Assembly (NCBI GenBank): GCA_914767715.1
Contig: OU612065.1
Span: forward strand, 25,668,001 to 25,732,000
DNA length: 64,000 nt
Direction: 5' to 3'
Source of the DNA: Membranipora membranacea
Taxonomy: Eukaryota > Bryozoa > Gymnolaemata > Cheilostomatida > Membraniporidae
Shown here: in pieces, positions 36,701 through 44,600 of the stretch
Position numbering within the stretch: position 1 is the first letter of the stretch
Layout: each line of letters opens with the position of its first letter
Position numbers and translations under genes: made by a program
Notes under the pieces: generated by a model
What the model saw: the letters and a program-made list of their open reading frames with translations, nothing else
Told to the model about the DNA's origin: nothing
The model's database searches: none

Positions 36701-36745
36701 CTTACTACCCAAGTTCTTCAATGCCTTAAAGCCTTTCTTGAACAT
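1619..36745 (-). CDS. Giant coiled-coil protein, about 2,257 aa, 51 exons (family not recognised)
   Basis: I built this gene by hand from GT-AG junctions on the minus strand. The model has 51 exons totalling 6,774 nt, exactly divisible by three, with compatible phases at every junction. The start (36743-36745) begins MFKKGFKALKNLGSKKSKKK, a basic N terminus. The stop TAA is at 1619-1621. Order of parts: basic N terminus; a Ser/Pro-rich region with a PPAY (WW-binding type) motif; acidic Ser-rich exons; one 1.28 kb exon with about ten Trp-Ser-Asp motifs; then about 1,500 residues of mostly heptad-like, Glu/Lys/Gln/Leu-rich coiled coil, broken by a Pro/Gln-rich exon; and a conserved-looking C-terminal tail ending STPRRYL. 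Length and composition suggest a scaffold such as a centrosomal, ciliary, Golgi or cytoskeletal protein, but I cannot name a family. Exon lists are in the block entries. One doubtful point is the exon near 33.2-33.3 kb, whose acceptor I set at 33294 to keep the frame. Confidence 0.82.
4364..4572 (-). repeat. Small tandem duplication of an exon start and its acceptor
   Basis: About 70 bp at 4364-4430 (the 5' end of exon 4283-4388, its acceptor and adjoining intron) is repeated at about 4503-4572 with some substitutions; both contain the core CCTTTAATCTACA on the plus strand. The upstream copy keeps a splice acceptor (CTGTAG) and the first codons (LKERSSSN), but reading through from it meets stops, so it should not make a useful exon. 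Confidence 0.65.
5549..7079. other. Intron of 1.5 kb, no further gene seen
   Basis: This gap separates two coiled-coil exons. I find no exon with splice sites on either strand, no tRNA-like fold and no clear repeat. Short open frames here lack coding character. Confidence 0.5.
8387..8906 (+). mobile_element. 5'-truncated non-LTR retrotransposon tail
   Basis: An open frame of 132 codons (8387-8785) lies antisense inside an intron of the coiled-coil gene. It resembles the region after the reverse-transcriptase domain of non-LTR retrotransposons: a segment such as LFKSFIVSLITHCLPILF followed by a Lys/Arg/Leu-rich stretch, where these elements usually read like an L-hxSLVxPIhxY-type block. No catalytic FADD/YADD box is present, so this is only the 3' part. 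About 100 bp after the stop, the sequence ends in a short tetranucleotide run (CCAT repeated at about 8890-8906), typical of CR1-like 3' tails. The family is an inference. Confidence 0.55.
13021..19144 (-). CDS. Coiled-coil gene, exons 25-32
   Basis: Exons in transcript order: 19056-19144, 18372-18460, 17960-18056, 17151-17335, 16398-16443, 16184-16254, 15043-15219, 13021-13130. The first encodes a short internal repeat, HKEEIDRLNTSHKEEIHHL. Exon 17960-18056 encodes RDELTKQSGDSVSRGVYDDC, which looks like the 42- and 76-nt exons of the duplicated module fused without the intron between them. Exon 15043-15219 is Arg/Glu-rich helix followed by a Ser-rich stretch (SAGSVSSCESTPRR). A Lys-rich open stretch with splice-like ends at 17506-17543 does not fit the frame and is left out. 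The 5.45 kb intron upstream of 19144 carries the nested tRNA and membrane-protein genes. Confidence 0.75.
13690..14772 (+). CDS. Nested two-exon gene: putative nuclear protein with CtBP-type PIDLS motif (283 aa)
   Basis: This lies on the strand opposite the coiled-coil gene, inside its intron 13131-15042. Exon 1 is 13690-14034 (115 codons; ATG in an excellent context, ACCATGG), donor CAG|GTAAAA. Exon 2 is 14266-14772 (168 codons plus stop TAG), acceptor TTGTTATAG. Both junction ends are phase 0. The N-terminal half is Ser/Thr/Pro-rich and acidic. PIDLS at residues 93-97 matches the PxDLS motif used to bind the CtBP corepressor. The C-terminal half has a probable helix (SLVCEYIDYLIEENEHI), then a basic stretch (KNRTRSAKRE) and a bipartite-looking nuclear signal (KRQRKKLR) close to the end. 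This suggests a nuclear regulator. It is not a proper bZIP: the basic stretch misses the signature. The family is not recognised. Confidence 0.72.
15478..15707 (-). other. Unassigned open stretch encoding a transmembrane helix (possible exon)
   Basis: A minus-strand frame of about 76 codons without an ATG runs between stops and encodes a Cys-containing stretch (SLPCRYGTKISCSVDN), a hydrophobic helix (CVISAAIVLALAAALVATCL) and then a basic end (SKRTRDALQ). A plausible donor (CAGGGG|GTAGGT) follows at about 15508; no good acceptor is obvious. It lies in an intron of the coiled-coil gene and does not fit that protein. It could be an alternative exon, part of another nested gene, or chance. Confidence 0.3.
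16700..16835 (-). repeat. tRNA-derived SINE-like fragment
   Basis: On the minus strand there is an A-box-like GTGGTTAGGAT and, 30-odd bases on, a B-box-like GGTTCAAATCC, but no good cloverleaf (the anticodon arm would have a 3-base loop). This fits an old tRNA-derived SINE head rather than a working tRNA gene. Confidence 0.4.
18516..18588. repeat. Perfect 23-bp inverted repeat (AT-rich hairpin)
   Basis: The arms 18516-18538 and 18566-18588 are exact reverse complements with a 27-base loop. It lies in an intron just upstream (in transcript sense) of a coiled-coil exon. It could be a small palindromic element or a structural hairpin. Confidence 0.8.
19979..20050 (+). tRNA. tRNA-Val (anticodon CAC)
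   Basis: The 72 bases fold as a cloverleaf: acceptor GGTCGTG with CATGACC (7 bp, one G-U), D arm GTG/CAC, anticodon stem TCTGC/GCAGA, loop TTCACAC (anticodon CAC, valine), T loop TTCGAGC. The A box (TGTAGTGGTTA) and B box (GGTTCGAGCC) are good, and a TTTTT terminator follows at 20055-20059. The T stem GCGGG/CCCAC has one C-A mismatch, so the gene may be slightly degraded. It sits antisense in the large intron of the coiled-coil gene. Confidence 0.88.
20563..21354 (-). CDS. Single-pass membrane protein, orphan family, copy B (263 aa)
   Basis: This is an intronless gene nested in the 19145-24595 intron of the coiled-coil gene, same strand. Residues 1-17 look like a signal peptide (MRLVLSFVWTLTNAVTA). 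An ectodomain of about 165 residues has around ten Cys, with WTRVGFDVYTS and W-x-DLSNLYCSC as landmarks. GWDYSNWIHW leads into a membrane helix at about 184-207. The tail carries a juxtamembrane CQHC motif and ends in about 40 very basic residues (Lys/Arg runs). It is paralogous to 23326-24081 (same GWDYSNWIHWI block) and more distantly to 21388-22248. Its ATG is only 33 bp after the stop of the next gene upstream, in the same frame. I do not recognise the family; a cell-surface role is inferred from topology. Confidence 0.82.
   Translation of the reverse strand: MRLVLSFVWTLTNAVTAFFFHDKISNAKNDWGVTGGESFYFSTGSYKYDLECRYNAPGTGLWTRVGFDVYTSVEPLKTCFECRRNGNGDPVYNPCSSRTSDNGCDDLKSWPVIDLPRYRGLNGKQFTANYRFWTSSEEKRTWADLSNLYCSCVGVTSSGSTKKTTPTLCKATIWGIGWDYSNWIHWIILVAIVIGGVQILGVIGLFLRKSKSKTTRQAAQLFICQHCVVTQFFKILVKLKKKIAAFAKKRKKKSSKAAKKRKK
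21388..22248 (-). CDS. Single-pass membrane protein, orphan family, copy A (286 aa)
   Basis: An intronless frame just upstream of copy B. It has a signal peptide (about 1-26), an ectodomain with N-glycosylation sequons (NWT, NIS) and the family landmark WKDLSALKFRCGCG, a membrane helix at about 181-202 (WWHYIIVVMIVIIFTQVMGI), then a CSPC motif and an intracellular tail that, unlike its paralogs, is not a plain Lys run and ends SLHSSQFAIR. The start codon could be either of two early Met (MVMMW). The stop TAA lies inside a strong splice-donor-like sequence (CAG|GTAATG), so the real 3' end could instead be spliced to another exon. No poly(A) signal lies between this stop and the next ATG. Confidence 0.78.
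   Translation of the reverse strand: MVMMWKTSECYIFLAVTLSTISIVNGWLFLSRDTKLFGSVKVIGMQHFYFMDYRFHYKIICECKGDKNTNWTSIGVRLDPPNANHCLNISSNIIQLPDGGSRSCESIKDWASVSHTGKLYTNDVLTLTVLFNSGHETLSWKDLSALKFRCGCGDYGVQYAGRWMFCNPSILGLHFNYELWWHYIIVVMIVIIFTQVMGIIGFHIDSLESKTAQKFAMLFFCSPCLFPCTIAWFIKIRLKIFKLTRKGDKSAANSSVMPSKTALTYDVEELPTQGINSLHSSQFAIR
22666..22851 (-). pseudogene. Relic or lone exon of a fourth member of the membrane-protein family
   Basis: A minus-strand frame without ATG, between copies C and A, starts after an acceptor-like TTTTAG (22852-22857), contains LGWRGGW, then a membrane helix (TWLIGFAIFLVLIQVKLYL), then a basic tail (KRIVVRRKKS) and a stop at 22666-22668. The order, a Gly-Trp block then helix with IQV then basic end, matches the C-terminal part of the neighbouring paralogs (GWDYSNWIHWI, helix with IQV, then Lys/Arg). 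The ectodomain is missing. It may be a decayed copy or the last exon of a spliced member. Confidence 0.5.
23326..24081 (-). CDS. Single-pass membrane protein, orphan family, copy C (251 aa)
   Basis: Intronless, the most upstream gene of the cluster. It starts MRLLSVCLTFL (signal peptide), then shows FFFANGRYQYSVQCAF, YVYASLGPLIHCFTC and W-KELSSLYVSCWG in the ectodomain, GLGWDYSNWIHWI leading into a membrane helix at about 186-207, CQKC just inside, and a Lys-rich end (KGKKKKKKKSKK). It aligns along its whole length with copy B, with the same spacing of Cys, Trp and helix, so the two are recent paralogs. Function unknown; the Lys-rich tail next to the membrane suggests binding to acidic lipids or an ER-type KK signal, which is inference. 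Confidence 0.82.
   Translation of the reverse strand: MRLLSVCLTFLTLSKWTGAFLFHQDLVDPKDDYAITLGESFFFANGRYQYSVQCAFETPGERRWDRAGLYVYASLGPLIHCFTCVHGSSGTATTSKENFCKGDGSELCNAVQSEVEVHIPYYANNKGKVFYADFSFPGSSSYSWKELSSLYVSCWGIDDDTGRSTQSDPINANPTIWGLGWDYSNWIHWIIAIVIIIASIQVLGFIGELTRKSKNKNIKFISQVFICQKCLLTKLSKGFKGKKKKKKKSKK
24596..28502 (-). CDS. Coiled-coil gene, exons 14-24: duplicated exon modules
   Basis: Exons in transcript order with sizes: 28453-28502 (50), 28218-28272 (55), 27535-27578 (44), 27243-27318 (76), 26934-27034 (101), 26530-26571 (42), 26239-26314 (76), 25703-25803 (101), 25400-25441 (42), 24995-25070 (76), 24596-24734 (139). The 101/42/76 triplet occurs twice in a row with the same phases (0 to 2, 2 to 2, 2 to 0), and a 44/76 pair precedes it. 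Proteins agree: DELATKSKETVSKSVYDD in one unit and EEMSSKNKEMISKTVYDE in the next. One unit is 219 nt or 73 residues. Heptad-like Leu/Asn spacing points to a continuous coiled coil. The exons lie in introns of about 170-480 bp with clear splice sites. Confidence 0.8.
28714..29991 (-). CDS. Coiled-coil gene, exon 13: tandem Ser/acidic-WSD motif array (426 codons)
   Basis: This is the largest exon, open throughout, with acceptor TTTTGTTAG at the high end and donor AAAA|GTGAGT at the low end. It encodes about ten spaced copies of a motif around one Trp: DKWTDSENE, SGWSESEDN, DAWSDADSPRK, SVWSDNETPR, SGWSDPETPR, SVWSDDEPSK, SQWSDEDSPRK, SVWSDDDD, STWSAEGDD and SEWSDAEE. The consensus is roughly S-x-S-E-x-x-W-S-D-x-E-x-P-R, one copy per 30-45 residues. 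The Ser in front of acidic residues are casein-kinase-2-like sites and the TPR/SPR endings are proline-directed-kinase-like. Spacers are Lys/Gln/Pro-rich. A perfect 9-residue internal repeat (PLSSTYEVK) sits near 29020-29060. The conserved single Trp in acid clusters suggests repeated short binding sites for one partner, but the partner is unknown. Confidence 0.8.
30265..36745 (-). CDS. Coiled-coil gene, N-terminal exons 1-12
   Basis: Exons in transcript order: 36619-36745 (ATG; basic N terminus), 35496-35807, 35096-35338, 33804-33892, 33247-33294, 32519-32635, 32121-32156, 31727-31744, 31544-31606, 31015-31095, 30514-30600, 30265-30306. Exons 2 and 3 begin and end in phase 1; exons 5-12 all begin and end in phase 0, so each could be skipped without changing frame. 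Exon 2 (104 codons) contains PPLPIYP and ends at a weaker donor (GTACAA), so it may be optional. Exon 3 has GPPPAYAQ, a PPxY motif. Exon 6 is a run of Glu/Ser/Asp. Exon 10 has SDSSWGDTSD, an outlying copy of the Trp motif found in the next block. Exons 7-9 are short and Lys-rich. The region looks disordered. Confidence 0.7.
31248..31417. mobile_element. Fold-back element with 68-bp arms
   Basis: The arms 31248-31315 and 31350-31417 are reverse complements with only three mismatches and a 34-base loop. The outer ends are themselves near-palindromic (GTTTAAGCGCTCAAAC). A short direct repeat, CGAAGGT-like, flanks it on each side (about 31240 and 31421). It looks like a MITE or a similar fold-back element in an intron. 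Transcribed as part of the intron it would form a long hairpin. Confidence 0.8.
31921..32000. repeat. 10-bp minisatellite (TGTATAGTAT), about 8 copies
   Basis: Seven exact tandem copies of TGTATAGTAT follow one near copy (AGTATAGTAT), within an intron of the coiled-coil gene. Confidence 0.95.
32291..32475. mobile_element. MITE-like repeat, copy 1
   Basis: It shares the landmarks CACACTGACATCGAGA, TACCTAACATGTAC and TTGTGATGGTACTC, and ends TATATCAC, with 50693-50925 and 54795-55480. It is non-coding and lies in an intron. Confidence 0.7.
34155..35095. other. Intron without a recognisable gene
   Basis: This is part of the intron between exons 33804-33892 and 35096-35338. I see no exon, RNA gene or clear repeat. 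Confidence 0.45.
36240..36594 (-). mobile_element. tRNA-derived SINE with 12-bp target-site duplication
   Basis: The direct repeats ATCTAACTACTC at 36240-36251 and 36583-36594 bound a 331-bp element in intron 1 of the coiled-coil gene. Its minus-strand 5' end has a pol III A box (TGGTCTGATGGTTAAGG) and B box (GGTTCAATTCC) in a tRNA-like setting with a GTG-like anticodon loop. The remaining 200-odd bases are an unrelated body ending in a short TTAGACTTA tail. This is the standard layout of a tRNA-derived SINE. Confidence 0.75.
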
Positions 36746-37297
36746 GTCTTGCTATCAAGCTATTGGATATGATACTTTAATTGGAAGAAAGAGTATACCA
36801 ACTATCCTCAGGCTAAGTATGTTGTACTAAATGTGAGTCTGACTTCACTCAGTGATTAGTCAGTGAGTGTGTCTGTAGGTAGTGTGTAGTACTAGTAGTG
36901 TAGTAGACTGTGGTGTGACCAAGAACCTGCTCAACTTTTACAATGATGGTTGTAATCACTTATATGACAGAGAGAATTCAGCAGATTCATTTCATATCCC
37001 TGAGCTTATGTTATTGCATAGTGTGAGCAAGAGTGAAATAATATGCTGACTAAAAGAGTATGACCTTTTTCCAATATTATAAGGAAAATTCCACTTTCTC
37101 CTTTTCCCTACTCACTTTGTGATGTCTGGCAACATAACGCTTTTTTAGGAAATGAGGCTATACAAAAGCCTCTCACATTGTATTTAATATCAAAGAGGCA
37201 TAATAACTCAAGATTCAACTTTTAATTTTAATCAGGGAAAAGGCTATACCTCCCACCCAATTTTTGATTTAGTGCATGGAATATTTTCATTTTTAAA
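36746..37297. promoter_or_regulatory. Probable shared promoter of the divergent coiled-coil and UBLCP1 genes
   Basis: Only 552 bp separate the two start codons, which face away from each other. Both 5' UTRs and promoters must fit here unless an upstream non-coding exon exists. I see no convincing TATA box or CpG-rich core. Confidence 0.5.
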
Positions 37298-40200
37298 ATG
37301 GCTGCAAAGGAAAATCCAGAAATTTCAGTGACAGTGAAGTGGTCTGGCAAAGAATATGTTGTGGAGGCTATTCTTAAGAGCTTGACAGTCACAGACTTGA
37401 AGCAAAAGATATATGAGCTGACTGGCGTGAAACCTGAAAGACAAAAACTGTTAGGACTAAAATGCAAAGGTGATTTAGACATTTTACTCTTTGTTTAGAC
37501 TACTTTATAAAGTTTATTTATTATATATAATTATTATTATAATTATAGTTACTTCCTAATCTAAACATCAAAACAGAATAGGCCTAGACCTAACCTTGAT
37601 GTTAGCCTGTCTCCATAAGCTTAGTCAAGACAGGTTACATTGAGGTATGCTTGTATTTACTTGACACTTGGCTGCAGCACAGTGCCTTTTTTTGTAATGT
37701 ATCTGTTTCACCCAACAACATGCTAGAGGATTACTTTCTACACACAGTCACTCATTTTAATCCCTGTTTTAATGTATGTGATTAATTAATGACTAATCAT
37801 ATCGGGATCCATAACGAAATTGGCATATTTTTCATACCCTCCTCATTAAATATTTCACTATGACTGTAAACTAAACTCATGCCATAGTTAGAGCAAGGAG
37901 AAGGAGGTTAGAGAAACCACTGTGGGACTGTGAGAACTTGGGTGTTGGTGCTGGTCAAGAGACTTTCCGTAATATGTCTTTTAACTGACTGTTCTCAATT
38001 GTTCATTCACAGGGAAACCAGCTACAGACAGTCATGTATTGGAGGAAACAAATGCAATAAACCCGAGCACTAAAATAATGATGATGGGCACAAAGGAAGC
38101 CGAGATTGTATGTGAAACGTATCGCTTGTTTGTTTTTTTTTAATTTAAATGTGTTAATTTAAAAATAATACATGCAGGGGTCTTTCAATTAGAATGGGCG
38201 TTGCTTTTTAACGTAAATTATTAATTTCACATCGCTCAATATTATCACTCACGTGGTCTCTCAACTTTTTTCCAAAACCGCTCACTCACTAAGTGAATGA
38301 TCAGATCGTGATCGTTGTTGCTTTTAATTGAAATACCCCCCTTGTTGTGTCTTTAATTTATTAATTTGACATATTACTTAAATCTTTCTGTTGGTGGGAT
38401 CCACTTTAGTCTAGCCTCATTCTCTTTAGAACAACATCTTTTTTGTAAATAATCATCAAAAATATGCATGGATCAACATTTTCGGGCACCATTATATACG
38501 TAGGGTGTTTTTAGGAGACAGCTGTAAAGCCACCAGAAGACATGCCAGAAGTGGTGGATGATTTTGATATTGGTGAGGATGAGGAAGTCGCTGTGGAGAA
38601 CAGGTAAATTAAAAATATAATATCTGAGATGAAAATGAGATTTTAGGTATTTTGTTATCAGGCACTGTAGTCGTAGGGACTATTGCTCTAAAATATCTAA
38701 TTCAACTTTTATACTGTGTAAGCTATTTGTATTTAATAAGATCATTTCTTGTTGATGATATCTATGCTTTGCTTAGCTCTAACAGTTGTGTAATTGTGCA
38801 ATTATTCAAGATAACCCTAGCAATGGTTCATATACCTTTCCCTTCCTCTGTCCATAGAAATAAGTTTCCCCATGATATTGTATGACTTTTCAGGGAAGAG
38901 TATCTAGCGAAAATTGAGAGAAGAGTCAAAGAGTATAAGATTGAACACATCAATGAACCTAGGGAAGGAAAGCATTTACTTGTTCTAGATATTGATTATA
39001 CATTATTTGGTGAGTCATTATTGCTCAGATGCTAGCACAGTCACAGATATACCATTAAGTGTAGATGTCTTTCATACTTTACAATGTTAATGGTTACAAT
39101 CCGCATGCCGCATCGCTGCTATGCAATAGGCCACAATTAATTTTGAAATAAAGTTTGTTGTACTGTATTGTTGCTTGTGTAAATCGGTTTTCCCATAACA
39201 GTTAGAAAAATGGTAATGATTTGATGTCGTTCTTTTTATTGCAGATGAGTTTTTGTGTTACTCTGACTCATGTGTTATTCATTGGTCATGATGTACAAAT
39301 TAATTGGCTTAGGACTATAATTTATTAATTTGGTATTTTTAGATCATAGATCAGTTGCAGAAACCGGTGCTGAGTTGATGAGGCCGTATCTACATGAGTT
39401 CCTGGCAGAGGCATACAAAGATTATGATATTGTCATCTGGTGTAAGTCTATGTCGTATCATCAAATGAGGAATAACTAATAACCTACAAGTTGGCTTCTA
39501 AACTCCTTAAAAGTAGTCTCCTAAAACCTAGCATTGCTCAAGATATATCAGCACTCTATGTGTTTGTAATTGTGCTTCTGTGAGTAGTATAGGTGTAGGA
39601 ATACACAAATTGCTAGGTAGTTTGTATATAAGTTAGTCTGGATTGTTTGTTAGCGTAACAGTCAAACCAATGGTCATGATTTGATTATTTTGTTTTCAGC
39701 TGCCACAAATATGAAGTGGATAAAAGCGAAGATGCAGGAGCTCGGAGTGGAAACAAATCCCAACTATAAAATTACATTCTATATGTGTAGCCTTGCTATG
39801 ATCACAGTGCATACTCAGAAATATGGCGTAGTTAATGTATGTATGAATGACCTCTGAAGTCCCTTGATACAATCATATATTCGATGGTTGCAACCACCAA
39901 TTTAATTCTATATTGTAGTGTCAACTCTTTTCCCATCGATGTTGCACCTCCTTATTTAATTCTCCCGCCATAAGACTCGAAGAATGATTCCTGATATTTG
40001 TAGTTGAAGATTGAGTTACAACCGTGACATACGCTATCAGACTATCACTATGTAGTAATGAATGTTTGTTGCAAAAGTTGACTCTGTGACTCTCTAGACA
40101 TCTTGTATCTCATTGGTAGGTGAAACCTCTGGGTGCTGTTTGGGGAAAGTATTCACACTGGAGCCCTAAGAACACAATCATGTTTGATGATATTCGTCGC

Positions 40201-41259
40201 AACTTTTTGATGAACCCACAGTCTGGATTAAAGGTAAGAACTCTCTTCACAAAGATTCAAATCACACTCTATACCATGTGTTAGAAAATGGCTCTTGAAA
40301 TCAAATACCAGAAATGAGCTGAGTTATAAATAGGCAGCCAGAACCCAATGTCATGATGTGACTCATAAATAGAACAGGAAACTTCCAAATCTAACCATAA
40401 TACCATCATGTGGTTGTTCTACAGGTATGACAAATAAACTTTGTCTTGTAGATTCGCCCATTTAAGAAAGCTCATTTCACTCGAGATCAAGACAAGGAGT
40501 TGCTTTACTTGTCGAAGTATCTGAAGGACATTGCTGAACTGGATGACTTTACATCACTCAATCACAAGAAATGGGAAAGGTAATTCAGAGCAATTTCATT
40601 TCGATATACCCGAGTTGACATAACAATAAATTACATTAGAACCAAGGAGTGCGATTAGAGAGTATTTTGTCACTATGACTCCTTTGTACAACACACCATG
40701 TGACCAATTGATGTGACCTAAGCAGCAGGATTTGAACTCCCTGATAGCAGGTCCCAGACTCCATTCTGATAGCATGCACACCTCTCATAATGGTCTGAGA
40801 GTTGTGCACACACTGATAATGAAAGAGGGCAACTCCCTATCTTTACTGTTAAAACCAGGAAAGGGGTGTGCATCTCCTATGAGAGATAAACACAGGATGC
40901 ATTCATAGCTCTTATGCCGCGAAGTTGATCATGCATATGGAGAGAACAGGTTGCATCAGGGTTCTTCCAATTTAATTGAAGTTAGTGGCACTCCAGTAAC
41001 CGTTTATTAAAATATGTTTGCTTAGAAAATGTTTATGGTAAATTTCCATATTTTGTGTCCTGGTAGCTAGTTTGTTCAGATTGTGGGAAAACTTTATGCA
41101 AAGGTGTTATGATCATAGCTAAGTGACGGTTCTCGTAACATTTAATTAACACCGACACACATAATTAACACCTTAATCTGTGAAAGTTTCATGCGATATA
41201 CATGAATAATTTCTGTCCACAGGTATAAGCCTGCGAAAAGACGTAGGGATGCAGATTGA
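37298..41259 (+). CDS. UBLCP1: Ubiquitin-like domain-containing CTD phosphatase 1 (328 aa, 9 exons)
   Basis: UBLCP1 is a nuclear phosphatase of the FCP/SCP (HAD) class that binds and dephosphorylates the 26S proteasome. Exons: 37298-37469, 38013-38107, 38515-38603, 38894-39009, 39343-39441, 39700-39836, 40120-40233, 40452-40579, 41223-41259. They sum to 987 nt in one frame, and 328 aa is close to the usual length of about 318. The N-terminal ubiquitin-like domain contains [17 protein letters not shown]. The catalytic motif LDIDYTLF (DxDxT) lies across exons 4 and 5, and [27 protein letters not shown] and [16 protein letters not shown] are typical family blocks. It ends KRRRDAD. The start is the first Met of the ubiquitin-like fold. 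A poly(A) signal follows at 41476. Confidence 0.96.
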
Positions 41260-41475
41260 CAGCCTAAGCACAACTTACTCAAGAACGAGAAATCTCACTC
41301 TGCCTTCATTCACTGTAAACTCGGAACTGCCTCAATAGGAACAATAATGAAATCTTGAATTGCAATTACAAATATGTTTCCATATTACATTACTTTATTG
41401 TTCTTCTTTCATAACGTAACACATTTTTCATTATAAAATCTTGTGCTCTCATATAAGGTATATGTAAAATGATAA

Positions 41476-41481
41476 AATAAA
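41476..41481 (+). terminator. Poly(A) signal AATAAA for UBLCP1
   Basis: AATAAA lies 217 bp past the UBLCP1 stop and before the convergent NOP56 stop. Confidence 0.6.
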
Positions 41482-41676
41482 GAAAGCTGACTGTATCCGA
41501 AGCTGCACCTCAGCTAATAACCCATTGGATAAGTCATCCATGTTTGAATATAAGCGGTGCACGGAGCAGTTGAGACATACCAACTCCACAGTTCTTGCCC
41601 AAGAGCTATTATACAAAGGTTAGATACGGTGTGACTGGTTATATGACTATGTTACAGAAAGAAGAGTCAGACTGAT

Positions 41677-44600
41677 TCACTTCATCATTGCACCCTTCTT
41701 TGCTTTCTTCTTCTTTTTCTTAGCTGGCTGATCATCCTCTTCAGCCTCAACTATTTTGGGCTCTACTAATTATAAAACACAACATAGGTCAGTGAAACGA
41801 TAATTATTATGCAGATAACGAAAGTTAGAACCAATAGATTTTTAAATAGCTTTATACTGGTTTGCATCAAGATTTTAAACAACAGAGACATTCCTACTCC
41901 ATCATTGTAATATGTCACGGACCATATTACCAAATAAATCTTATCATAAAACATCCCAAGACTATCAATTTCAGTATATGAGTAGCGACCAACCAGATAG
42001 CAAAAAACATTTACGCAGCGCTGCTTATTTGCTCACCATTCTCTGTATCGTCCTGCTCAGCCTTCCTTTTCTTTTTCTTCTTCTTCTCAGTTGATGGTGT
42101 AGCAGGAGTAGCCTCTTCCTCCTCAGCGTGACCATTCTCTAGCACGGAGGCGTCACCATCGCCCTTCTGTGCCTTCTTTTTCTTCTTCTTAGCCTTCTTT
42201 GCCAGCTTAGCTTGTACAACAGTGGCCTAAACAAAGGGTTCATATATTATACCTCAAGCTGATGGATTCCACTTTGAAATCAAGGGCTAACCTGCTATTG
42301 TGACACAAGTTAGAAAATAATATTACATACAAACACAAGTATATCATTTTCACTCACCTCTTCAACAGCAGTTCCCATCACTTCAACATTTTTCCTGGGC
42401 AGCTCTCCAGTCTCATAAAATTTCAGCCTGTCTTCGACCTGCTGCTTCATTGCATCACCAAATATAGTTGTAGGATATTCTAAAAAAAACAAATAAAATT
42501 GTATGGTTCTGGCTACTCCTTTTAGTTCGAAAATGTCTCATGTCATGATGTTCACACCAAAACTCCTTTCAGTACTAACCAATTTTGGGATATGATAAAA
42601 TTAAATTCATAGCACTAAAGAAACATGGCTGTTATGTGCTTACCAGAGAAGCAGTCGATTCTGGAGGCTATCGAGCACTTGTTGGCCAGATATCTTGATA
42701 TTCTGCCCTTATTTTTTGCCATTGCTCTGGTGATATATGAGGAATGGTATATTAGCCCATACTTAGGTGTGTTACTTTTCGTCTTCAGCGCTCTGTAAAG
42801 TTATTAACAAAATTAACATGATTTGAATGCTGATCCCAATAATGGTTGTGATGGCGCTTAAAACATTAGTCGGCAGTCAGTTGCAGATCAAAATGTATTG
42901 CCACAAATAGAACCTCGACCTAATATAGCAGTCATTGCCCTTTAGAAATATACCAACAGTTTACGCAAAAAGCCATCTGGCCAACTCTTCAGGACCATAA
43001 TATGCATTGGTTTCAAAGAGCAAAGGCTTTCCTTCGTATAAGTGATTCCATGATATGATATAGTCCTCATGAACCAATGGAATACAAGTGATTTGTACTT
43101 CCAATTTCCACTAAAACACTGTGTTTTATTTGTCACACAGGTAGTTCATTTTTACCTGAAAAGAGCTTTCTCAGCACCGAGAATCTGTACAGTGGATGCT
43201 GGATATTTAGCCAGGTTAGTGAGACTTCCTGCATGAGAGATCAGCCTAGCTCCAACCTGAATTAAAATCAAGCGTGAAGACAAACATTTTTGTTTGACAC
43301 TCAAATCATTCATTGATGTGTGGATTGCTGATCCTTATTTATGCGCTGGCGTCAAGGAAAAGTCAACAATCAAGTTGTACAGTAATGCCAACCAACACCA
43401 GACTACACTTGAAACTTAATATGAGGATGCCAGTTTGTAACAAATTCCTGAGTTAAATTTGAGTAATTGCAGTGCTGTAGAGTTGACTTACAGAATCGCC
43501 AATAAGTGAAGCGAGATTAGGAGCTACTGAGTCCATCTTACTCCTGAGATACTCGGACAACTCCTTCCTGTAGTCAGCTAGTGACGTGACCTTCTTAGCG
43601 AATCTCTCAATGTTCATCAGATCCAGAGGTGCGATATCCATACCTGTATCATAGAGATCATGTTATAAATAAAAATGAGAGAATTTAGCGAGTTGATCTA
43701 CTTGCACGCATACTTATTAACATCAGCTTTCATGTCAATCACAGCATACTCACCCATAGAAGATTTAGATGCCGCAACAACAGCCTGTGCTTGAGCTGTA
43801 TCTCCCAATACTTCCTCTAGTTCTTCAATTCTCTCTTCGGTTAGTTGTTTTCTATCTCCGATGATGACTGCGCATTTGGCATACTTGTAGTTGTCATTTA
43901 CGATCTTCGCCATTTCAGGGTAATGATATGAATACCACTCTCTATTATAAAACAATACAAATAATCAGTTGGACCAAGGACCTGTCATTGATGTGTATAA
44001 AGGCAACATGCTGTGCCCCTTGTTATCATATAGTAATAGCCATATTTTTTTTAAAGTCGGTCAATTAGACAGACCCGCAATCATTTGCTTTGAAGCCGTA
44101 AAATAATTCTTCCATGTCGGGAACACTAACAAATTGGAAACTCTTGATAGTATGTGGATGGCAGTACATTTTCCTAAGTTTACACAAAAACGTTTACCAA
44201 AATAAGAAATGAATGGGTATCTATAGAACCAGAGATGACAAGTTATAAGATTTAGGCAGGCCAAAAACATTGCTAACCTGCATCTCATGCTGAATGTGTT
44301 GATATCCTTGTCCAGCTGATCAAGCAGGTTAATACTTTGTATGATCATGTTATCTGCTCTGTTCACATTAAATTTGACCTTGCATCTTGAGTAGCTGTGG
44401 CCCAAACCAAGCTGAGCTTTGGATGCGCTCACTTCAGTCAATCCCTTGACAAACTTGAAGAAATGAAGGCGAATCCCTATAATCAAAAACAGTATTACAT
44501 GGCAGAGAAAGAACTCGATCACAATGATCATAGCAAGTGACTCTAACTGTAGGACAGTCTAATTAAATTGAGTGATAATTAACTTAGCAATGTATGGGTT

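Noticed and set aside
36190-36830. Plus-strand open frames opposite exon 1 of the coiled-coil gene
   Set aside because: They cover the SINE and the antisense of a real exon; they are shadows, not genes.
40716-40775. tRNA-like stretch with a B-box-like GGAGTTCAAATCC (minus strand)
   Set aside because: There is no matching A box or cloverleaf, and no target duplication seen. It may be a SINE relic, but support is too weak to list.
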